Shown piece after piece: positions 54,073 to 61,561 of a stretch of DNA of 64,000 nucleotides. The notes below the pieces were generated by a model that searched no databases, was not told the origin of the DNA, and was given only the letters and a program-made list of their open reading frames with translations. The stretch's first letter is position 1. Each line of letters begins with the position of its first letter. The translations under genes were made by a program, and so were the position numbers. The stretch lies in contig JAHRHY010000013.1 in the NCBI GenBank assembly GCA_019671135.1, positions 496,001-560,000 of the forward strand. Reading direction: 5' to 3'. The DNA comes from Linnemannia hyalina (Eukaryota > Mortierellomycota > Mortierellomycetes > Mortierellales > Mortierellaceae).

Positions 54073-55821
54073 ATGACAATCAGCAAACTCATCAACGAGG
54101 ACAACGTCCTTCGTTGCCTTCACCCCCATCTCGCCAAAAGTGACCTTCAGGAACTCGCCCTCGTTAATAAAGCCTGGAATACCGCCTTCCAACCATTTCT
54201 CTGGCGGAATTTATCCTTTTCTCATGTCGCAGTCTATTCGACCCTCCTTGACAACTCGGACGAATACACCAAAGTCATCCTCAAGAACGCTGCTCACATC
54301 GAGCGCTTCTACTTTCGCGGCTGCCCCAATCCTGCCACATTCTTACCCTTCTTCTCACCCTGTCGCAACCTCCGATCGTTTGATTGCCGCCTCCAATACG
54401 AGCTGCCCCAGGACGCCTTTGCCTGTCTAAACATTGTCGAGCAGAACCAGGGGTTGGTCTCCTTCTTCATCGACGGTATCCCCATCAAGCGACTCGGCGT
54501 TGCTCAAAAATTCCTTCAGGTCCTGTCACAGCATACCGGCCTCAGACGTCTCGAGTTCAAGTCAGCCGACAGCAAGATCTCCGAGCACCTCTTCAAGGCC
54601 ATTCTCCAGAGCGTGCCTCGAACACTCCACACCCTCGACTTCAAATGGTCAATTGAGATCCAGGGCGACAATGACTTTGAATTCCGCGATGACCACGTCA
54701 TCCTTCCTGGATGGACCAATAACGGGATCAAGACCTTGGAGCTGAACAGGACGCTCACAGGGTACGAACACACGGTCGTCATTCCCTTTCTTCGCCACTG
54801 TGTTCGACTTGACAATTTTCGACCACCTCCGCAATTGCCTGTCGAGTGTGGGCCCGTCTTGACAGAGACCCTGCGAGAACACTGCCCGTCCCTCAGTCGC
54901 GTGCTCATCAGCAACCAGGACCATGACTCTGTCATCGCCTCTGTTGTGAACGGGAGTCGAGCGCTGAACGAGTTTCGAATTCGGTACTACGGCAGTGCGG
55001 GGTCGGAATTAACCATGGCATTGGTCGCACAGGCAGCCCATCTTCACACCATCGAATTTGAAGACGGGATTTTTGTTCGTAGTGGGGATATCCAGATGAT
55101 TCTCTCGCATTGTCCTGGCCTGAAGACGTTTACGGTGGAGGACTGGCAGGAGGATGGGCACGAGTCACTTCTTGAGATCAAGGACATGGTTTCCAGCCCC
55201 TGGGTCTGTTTGGGTCTGAGGGACCTCATACTCCCGATTGGGTCTGACTATGGTGTTGATGCTGAGAAACAGGATGAAGAATGGGGTCAGCGACGACAAG
55301 ATGTGATCACCAAGGCGTACAGGCAATTGGGGGTATTGACGGAGCTCAGGACGCTGAGCTTTGGTGCACAGGTGCCTAAGGAGAATAGCACTCAGTTCTC
55401 GTTGGATGCGGAGGGCAAGAAGGACTTTGACTTGACGCTGGCCTCTGGACTAGATCATTTGAAAGATTTGAAAAAGTTGTGGCAACTGGACGTTGCTGCG
55501 TTGCGACATCGAATGAGGGAGGCTGAGTTGCATTGGATTGATGCGAATTGGCCTAATCTACGAGACTTTAGAGGGATCTACATGTACGAAGGTGACGAGC
55601 TTAGCGAGGACGAGGGGATGGAGGAGGACAGTGACGAAGAAGAGGAGGAAGAAGAGGAAGAGGAGGACGACGAAGACAAGGTAGCAGAGGAAGAGGAGGA
55701 GGAAGTAGACACTGGCGATCAATTGGAGGAAGATGAGCCGGAGCCAGAGCCAGAGGGCAAGATGACAAGGCGCCATATATCCGGGTTCCTTGGCAAACGC
55801 CCATACGCTGAGCTGTATTGA
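54073..55821 (+). CDS. F-box/LRR protein with acidic tail, 582 aa
   Basis: Single exon. The F-box is at about 9-50 (NVLRCLHPHLAKSDLQ, then ELALVNKAWNTAFQPFLWR). LRRs follow (LRRLEFKSADSKISEHLF, RTLHTLDFKWSIEIQG, LHTIEFEDGIFVRSGD, CPGLKTFTVEDWQED). The family signature WIDANWPNLRDFRGI lies near 490. After it comes a 60-residue tail of Glu/Asp runs (about 512-572), ending with a basic stretch and GKRPYAELY. The start MTISKLINEDN is supported by the CT-rich leader and acaATG context. It is a predicted SCF substrate receptor; the acidic tail may be a separate interaction surface. Confidence 0.88.
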   Translation: MTISKLINEDNVLRCLHPHLAKSDLQELALVNKAWNTAFQPFLWRNLSFSHVAVYSTLLDNSDEYTKVILKNAAHIERFYFRGCPNPATFLPFFSPCRNLRSFDCRLQYELPQDAFACLNIVEQNQGLVSFFIDGIPIKRLGVAQKFLQVLSQHTGLRRLEFKSADSKISEHLFKAILQSVPRTLHTLDFKWSIEIQGDNDFEFRDDHVILPGWTNNGIKTLELNRTLTGYEHTVVIPFLRHCVRLDNFRPPPQLPVECGPVLTETLREHCPSLSRVLISNQDHDSVIASVVNGSRALNEFRIRYYGSAGSELTMALVAQAAHLHTIEFEDGIFVRSGDIQMILSHCPGLKTFTVEDWQEDGHESLLEIKDMVSSPWVCLGLRDLILPIGSDYGVDAEKQDEEWGQRRQDVITKAYRQLGVLTELRTLSFGAQVPKENSTQFSLDAEGKKDFDLTLASGLDHLKDLKKLWQLDVAALRHRMREAELHWIDANWPNLRDFRGIYMYEGDELSEDEGMEEDSDEEEEEEEEEEDDEDKVAEEEEEEVDTGDQLEEDEPEPEPEGKMTRRHISGFLGKRPYAELY

Positions 55822-56128
55822 CAAGACAAGGAGTAAAAATATTGCCCCTGTTGGCCAAGTGCGAGTCACCTATCCCTCATTGCATTGAGTTTCCTTGTTC
55901 TTCTTTAGCGTTGTTCTCTCCTTCTGCAGCCAACCCCCTTACTGGTGCCATTCATGCATGTGGTATATCTGGATTTTGACACACGCCAATTGCTTCATGA
56001 CTCAACTCGACGTCGTCTTTTTCTTTCTCCACTTCCTCCGGGTCAACACTTTTTAACCTTTTTTTTTTTTCTTCTTTCACAGACACCATACTCCTCCATT
56101 CACAACTTTCTCCCCCTTCCTCTACAAC
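55822..56128. other. Short spacer between two F-box genes
   Basis: About 300 bp containing the 3' end of one gene and the CT-rich promoter and leader (poly-T near 56060-56070) of the next. No gene is seen. Confidence 0.6.
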
Positions 56129-57586
56129 ATGACAACGACACACCCGCTCGACATCCCAGAGATCATTGCTCGCATAGGAGAGTTCATTCCCCTCTGGCAG
56201 CAGGACGCATACGCTCACTTTCACTTTCGACCAAGGGCACTCCTCCATGCAGCAGCAGTCTCGAGGTCCTTTCGCCAGGCCCTCCTGCCCGTCCTCTGGT
56301 ACACATGCGACATGTCCCCGCTTGAGAGCAACGTGCCCTTCGAGGTCTTTGTCCGATACAGCTACCACTTTCGCATCCTCTACCAGACCCTCCCCCTCGC
56401 ACCCAGTCCTCTGCCCTGTACGCGTTTGCTGGACCTGACCATCTCTGGCTGCGATCCCGAAACACGTCAATTGGTTCGCAACAACACTCAACTACGACGA
56501 CTGCGTTGGAGCGGACCAACGGCCTACTGCCTCGATGATATCCCCTTTCTGGAGAAGGACATGGTCGAGGGGTTGACTGCTCTCGAGAGCCTTCACCTGT
56601 CAGAATGGGATCTGGGACGAAGACGGGCATTGATTCCCTTGTTAATGTCTGTGCAATCCACCCTAAGGACTTTGTCCCTCGATGCTGTCAGCGGAGGAGT
56701 CGACTCGACCAATCACATCGATACACCGCCACCACCATCCGATAACGCATTCTCAACGGACACAACATCAACAGCAACAACAGCAGCAACCTTACCATCT
56801 CCACATCTTCGTCTCCGAGACCTCACGCTGCACCTCCAATACACGCAATCAAAGTTTCTCCTCAACCTGGTCTGTCTCTGTCCCGAGCTCGAAACGCTCA
56901 CCCTCGTTGCCGCCTATGAAGCAAACATCGGAATCCTGTGCGACAACCTCAAAAAGTACTGCCCTAGACTCCAAACCCTCAAAATCGATGGACTTTATTT
57001 CGGACTGTTCGACACCTACCGCGTCCTGCCAGATCAACAGCTTGCTGCTCTGATCCTCAGCACCCTGAGGGACGATGACTGCGACACACGACGGGATATC
57101 TGGGACAGAACCAACGACATGAAACAATGGGAGGATTTCGAGAACTACGACAAGAACCCTTGGAGCGATGATTCACAGCAACAGGGACTGGTCCATTTCA
57201 TGGCGGATATCCATGGATTTGAGCCACACCTTACTGAGGCTCTCATGCAGTGCGGAAACACCTTAAAGTCATTACGCCTTTCCATTCGTCACGACCATTC
57301 GGAACACGACAATGATGACAACGATCTCGCAAACGCCGACGCCAATGATGGATTCTCGACAACGCACAAGCGGACGGATCTTGTCAGGGACCAGTTACAG
57401 CTCAGTCGGATTTTGAAGGCGTGTCCACATCTGGAAAGGGTGACATTACTGTACGAGGACACAGTTTTACCTGACCCATTGCTGTTTGGTGTCAAGGACT
57501 TAGACGTACACGCTGGAGGTCAGGAAGGAGGTCCAGTGGTCATAGTCAATGTCACCGAGTCTGAATTTGTTCCAATGCTCCATTGA
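56129..57586 (+). CDS. F-box/LRR protein, short class, 485 aa
   Basis: Single exon. The start is MTTTHPLDIPEIIARIGEF. The F-box is stretched by an insertion: IPEIIARIGEFIPLW, a loop, then LLHAAAVSRSFRQALLPVLWYT (about 10-55). LRR-like parts include TQLRRLRWSGPTAYCLDD, LTALESLHLSEWDLG, CPELETLTLVAAYEAN, CPRLQTLKIDGLYFG and CPHLERVTLLYEDTVLP. It lacks the C-terminal WP signature of the longer paralogues. Both the split F-box and LRRLRW..G match the broken gene at 9649-10857 (LRRLKWVG), so these two form a separate subfamily. Confidence 0.86.
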   Translation: MTTTHPLDIPEIIARIGEFIPLWQQDAYAHFHFRPRALLHAAAVSRSFRQALLPVLWYTCDMSPLESNVPFEVFVRYSYHFRILYQTLPLAPSPLPCTRLLDLTISGCDPETRQLVRNNTQLRRLRWSGPTAYCLDDIPFLEKDMVEGLTALESLHLSEWDLGRRRALIPLLMSVQSTLRTLSLDAVSGGVDSTNHIDTPPPPSDNAFSTDTTSTATTAATLPSPHLRLRDLTLHLQYTQSKFLLNLVCLCPELETLTLVAAYEANIGILCDNLKKYCPRLQTLKIDGLYFGLFDTYRVLPDQQLAALILSTLRDDDCDTRRDIWDRTNDMKQWEDFENYDKNPWSDDSQQQGLVHFMADIHGFEPHLTEALMQCGNTLKSLRLSIRHDHSEHDNDDNDLANADANDGFSTTHKRTDLVRDQLQLSRILKACPHLERVTLLYEDTVLPDPLLFGVKDLDVHAGGQEGGPVVIVNVTESEFVPMLH

Positions 57587-59007
57587 CGTTTTTGATGACT
57601 AAAGACGGCTTTTGCCAAGTTCTGGAGGGAGCAAAAGGGACAGGACAGAACTAACATGTCTGCATTTTATTTTGGGGAGAAACAGCCTGCGAAGCCACTC
57701 AGCGGCAACTATCGTAGTTTAATATTTTATTTTGGGAAGCAGCCTTCTACATCAGATCATAAAAAGCCTCGTTACGTTCATCATAGTCTGCTATTATGCT
57801 ACTCTTGAAACCTTTGCCTGCAGCCTTGTCGCGCACAAAGGCAGCAAAAAATAAAAATACTCTTTCTTTTAGCGCAGCCGGACTCTTATTCCCGAGAATG
57901 TATTTGCTACTGTGGACTGAATATCATCGGCATCAGCGGCTGTAGGATGAACGTTGTCTTTTTTTTTTTTTTTTGCATTGTTTTCAACAGATGAATAACA
58001 AGGAGGCGATAGAGTGAAGAATGGTGCTGTATTGTAGTTGATGAACTAGCGATGATATGCGGGTTCTCATTTTATCCGTGTTTGTTTTTCCTTTGCGCAT
58101 TTTTGTAAGGTGGGCAGTTTGAGATTGACGAAGGAGGGATAAAGAGAAAAAAAAATACGGGTTGACATGAAAGATAGAGATGAAGGATGGGTATGGAAAA
58201 ATGTAAAAAGCGTGCGCGTTCATTCGTGGTAGTGATCGTGTGGCATGACATATCAGAGGACAATAAGAGGAAGGAGAAGAGGAGAAAGAAGAAAGAAGAG
58301 AAGAAGACGAAGAAGAAGAAGAAGAGGGGATCGCTGCGGTGTTTTTCGAGAGGAAGATTACCTTTTTCCAAAGTAGGGTTTGGGTGGATTGTGTGCATGA
58401 TTTTGTATCACATATAGAGTATCATACATTATCTGTGGCTCTACATTTCTCGGATGGTTCGATTCTTTCTCATTCGGAGCTGAAATACCCTCCAGGGAAT
58501 TAGTTTTGCCGTTGTTCCATCTGAACTCCTTGTTCCTCCTGATGCCCACTTTTTTTTTTTTTTTTTTTTATTCTTCTTCTTATTCGAGGCATTCTTCCTC
58601 TCTCTCTCTCTCGCACACGCGCATTGTCCTCTCCTTTGCTGCCCTCTTCTTCACCCACCCATCCCCAACCAATCTCCTACTAAGCACGTTCTCCTTTCTT
58701 TCTCCTCTTTCTTATTTCCCCTTCCTTCTATCCTTCTATCCTTCTACCCCTTCCCCTTCTTCCATCCGTTCGGTCGTCGGATTTTCACCCCTTATTGTTT
58801 TATTTATCCTCGGCTCGTCTCCTTCACTTTTCTCTTCTTCACCCATCATCATTCCCTCCCTCCCTCCCTCACCAACATCACCAACCAACCTCTCCATCAA
58901 CCTCCAAAATAAGCTCATTCCTCCTCCAACCCACCCCCCTCCTTCCCACTCACCCTCTGCTTCCAACCTCACCCTACACATACTACATACTCAACATCAA
59001 CAGTGAT
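57587..59007. other. 1.4-kb spacer, low complexity
   Basis: No supported gene. It contains an imperfect direct repeat (attttattttggg..agc(c)t) at 57664-57688 and 57724-57745, poly-T at 57959-57974 and 58549-58569, and a gaagaagaag purine block at 58262-58326. A long CT-rich promoter or leader runs from about 58570 to 59000 before the next F-box gene. Confidence 0.6.
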
Positions 59008-61302
59008 ATGCACCCGCTATGGCTGCCTGAGCTTCGAATGCTCGTAGGCCAGTACCTGCCACAGCGCGACATCCTCGCCTGCATACTTGTCTCCAAGGCC
59101 TGGCATGCAGACTTTCAATCGCTCCTCTTCCGGTCCATCACCCTCGACGACGCCACCATACACGCACTCTCCAAAGAGGCCCTACACCAACACGCCCACT
59201 TGATCCGACACCTCGTCCTCTCCGAGCCCATGCGGCTAACCATTGGATCCTTCAACCCCAACTTTATCTGCTGCTCCCCTATGCTCACACCAATACAACC
59301 ACATCCTCCTCAATCACCTCCGCCCAGCACACCGCTATTGTCAACATCACCCCTTGCTCCAACAGGCACCTTCCCCAAATGCCACTCATCATCGCACCGC
59401 TTTCCTTGTTCAACTGCCTGCCGAAACCTCCTCACGCTCGACATCCACCCTTCACTCCTCTTCCGACGTCGCGTCCACGAACAAATTCCCAAATACAAGA
59501 TCCCCATCGTTGGAACAGATCGATACAACGACCTTCAGGACGATTTCTGGTGTCTGCAGTCGACCGACGCATGTATCCGGCTCATCCAACAAAACCCTAA
59601 CCTTCAATCGCTGACGGAATCCTTTGACGAGATGTCGCCTTTTCATCGGATCCGCTTCACCAAACAGCTCTGTGAACTGCAACACCATAATCTGCGTACC
59701 ATTCACCTCTCCAAGTGGGAAGTCTCGCCAACAGAGCTCAACCTTCTGATCGACAACTCGCGGAGCCTCTTCCTGCTACGATTCTCAAAGTTAACACTCA
59801 AGAACATCACCGGAGTCGCTATCGGGCTGCGATCATCCTCTCCTTCAGCTACAGAAACAGCCTTCTCACCACAGCCACAGCCATCTACTCCTCCCGCCAC
59901 ACCAGTACTGAACCTCCAACACCTCAAGGTCCTCATCATGACCCATGCGACCTTCCAGATGTCCGAGTTGAGAATTGAGGCACCAAGTCTTATGGTTGTC
60001 AATCTTTCCTTCAGTCAAGTTCAATGCAACAACGCCTGGTCGTCTTCACCCAACATTGTCTGGAACACGCCCAACCTTCAACAACTCGTTCACAACCGAA
60101 CCGAGCGATCGATCGGCACAGCCAGCCTCCTCTCCAGCCCACGTGCTCTTTGCGCCGCATCCTTCGCGGACTACGAGCTACCTGCCCAGCTGACGACCGA
60201 GATTGTTACGAAACAAGGACAGAACCTTCAGAGTCTTCGGCTTGCCTGCTTCACAGGAGTCACGCCGGAGGATCTCAGGCTGGTTTTGACGAACTGTCCG
60301 AACTTGATCACCTTGTGCGCGCCTGAGATCAGGATGTGGGCGGGCGATTTGGTCCCAGTTGTTGTCGGTGGAATGCAACCGCCTTTTTCACCTTCACCAA
60401 CGTTGCATGAAGCAAGAAGAGCAGGATCAGGAAATATAAATGGGGGATGTGGTGTTGGTTGTGGTGGCGACGGTGTGTGTGCGACGCGAGGAAGAGGAGT
60501 TGAAGAGTCGAAGCAACACCAGGATGATCAGGAGATGCCTTGGGGATGCGGCAAGGTGGCTTTCCAGCCCACCTCTCGCAACACTCACTCACACTCGGCC
60601 ATGCCTCAGGACAACGGCAATCAGAAGGAATGGGTCTGCCACAAACTAGAGAGACTCTCTATATATGTGTCTTTAGAACCCGTACAGGAGGAAGACGAGA
60701 TGATGTGCTATCCTGGCAACGTCCAAGAGCAAGGAGTCGGGAACGGACAAGGCTTACTGTCGTTGGCATTTGACAAAGACACGCAGGCGCGACTCTATAG
60801 CCGACAACAACCACATAGCCTACAGCAGGACTTTCAACAGAAGCAGAGCTGGCATCTCTTTCAACATCGCTTCCACCAACACCAGCACCGACATCATCGA
60901 CAACATCAAGAAGCGACCGTTGACCTAACCCGGGTCGCCTTTCTGAACCAACTCTCCAAGTTGAGACGTCTGAGGCACCTGGACCTCAGCGGAGAGCACG
61001 TTGAGAAGGCCAGTTTAGTGCAGATCGGGCTCCCTTGGACGTTGCCAGGTGGCATTGAGCAACTGGCAACACTTCAAGAGCTTGAGCACATCGCCGTGAC
61101 AGGTTGGGTAGAGCAGATGGGGCCTGAGGAGATTTCCTGGATGAAGCGGTCGTGGCCCAAGCTTCAGCATGTCTCATTGTTGAAGACGGACACACCAGGC
61201 ATATCTCGGTTCGAGGGCCTCTTGGCCAAGATGTGGCCTGAGTTGACTGTCCAGGACAAGGCTAGAAATAAAGGGTTTTGCCCACCGCTGTACCTGCGTT
61301 GA
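59008..61302 (+). CDS. F-box/LRR protein, 764 aa, His/Gln-rich segment
   Basis: Single exon. MHPLWLPELRMLVGQYL at 59008 was chosen because the 71 codons upstream are pyrimidine-rich leader. The F-box spans about 3-47 (LWLPELRMLVGQYLPQRD, then CILVSKAWHADFQSLLFR). LRRs include LQSLTESFDEMSPFHRI, LRTIHLSKWEVSPTELN, LKVLIMTHATFQMSELR and CPNLITLCAPEIRMW. A disordered stretch follows, with a Gln/His-rich block near 610-640 (FQHRFHQHQHRHHRQHQEA). The repeats close with LRRLRHLDLSGEHVEKAS and the signature WMKRSWPKLQHVSLL. The palindromic element at 61336 sits just past its stop. Confidence 0.87.
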   Translation: MHPLWLPELRMLVGQYLPQRDILACILVSKAWHADFQSLLFRSITLDDATIHALSKEALHQHAHLIRHLVLSEPMRLTIGSFNPNFICCSPMLTPIQPHPPQSPPPSTPLLSTSPLAPTGTFPKCHSSSHRFPCSTACRNLLTLDIHPSLLFRRRVHEQIPKYKIPIVGTDRYNDLQDDFWCLQSTDACIRLIQQNPNLQSLTESFDEMSPFHRIRFTKQLCELQHHNLRTIHLSKWEVSPTELNLLIDNSRSLFLLRFSKLTLKNITGVAIGLRSSSPSATETAFSPQPQPSTPPATPVLNLQHLKVLIMTHATFQMSELRIEAPSLMVVNLSFSQVQCNNAWSSSPNIVWNTPNLQQLVHNRTERSIGTASLLSSPRALCAASFADYELPAQLTTEIVTKQGQNLQSLRLACFTGVTPEDLRLVLTNCPNLITLCAPEIRMWAGDLVPVVVGGMQPPFSPSPTLHEARRAGSGNINGGCGVGCGGDGVCATRGRGVEESKQHQDDQEMPWGCGKVAFQPTSRNTHSHSAMPQDNGNQKEWVCHKLERLSIYVSLEPVQEEDEMMCYPGNVQEQGVGNGQGLLSLAFDKDTQARLYSRQQPHSLQQDFQQKQSWHLFQHRFHQHQHRHHRQHQEATVDLTRVAFLNQLSKLRRLRHLDLSGEHVEKASLVQIGLPWTLPGGIEQLATLQELEHIAVTGWVEQMGPEEISWMKRSWPKLQHVSLLKTDTPGISRFEGLLAKMWPELTVQDKARNKGFCPPLYLR

Positions 61303-61335
61303 AATAATCAAAGGGATAATTAATTACCGGTACCA

Positions 61336-61430
61336 ACTTTTTCATGGTAAAATGTGGACCTTTTCCGCTGAATTGAAAATGTAAGGAGTGTTATTCAGTG
61401 GAAAAGGTTCACATTTTACTATGAAAAAGT
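61336..61430. mobile_element. Complete 95-bp palindromic (MITE-like) element
   Basis: Arms 61336-61373 and 61393-61430 are reverse complements over 38 bases with three mismatches. They surround the 19-base centre tgaaaatgtaaggagtgtt. The left arm and centre recur at 6989-7051. The element lies in the 260-bp gap between two F-box genes. A transcript of either strand would form one tight hairpin. No coding capacity is present, so it would depend on a transposase elsewhere. Confidence 0.8.
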
Positions 61431-61561
61431 GCAAAAAGGTGTACATTGAATCAAATGCGCGGCAAAGTCACGTGCAGCTGCACCAGACGCGCGATAATTA
61501 AAACGACGACATACGACAACAAAAATCTGTCTTCCTTCCCTCTTCTACATTCCACACGACA

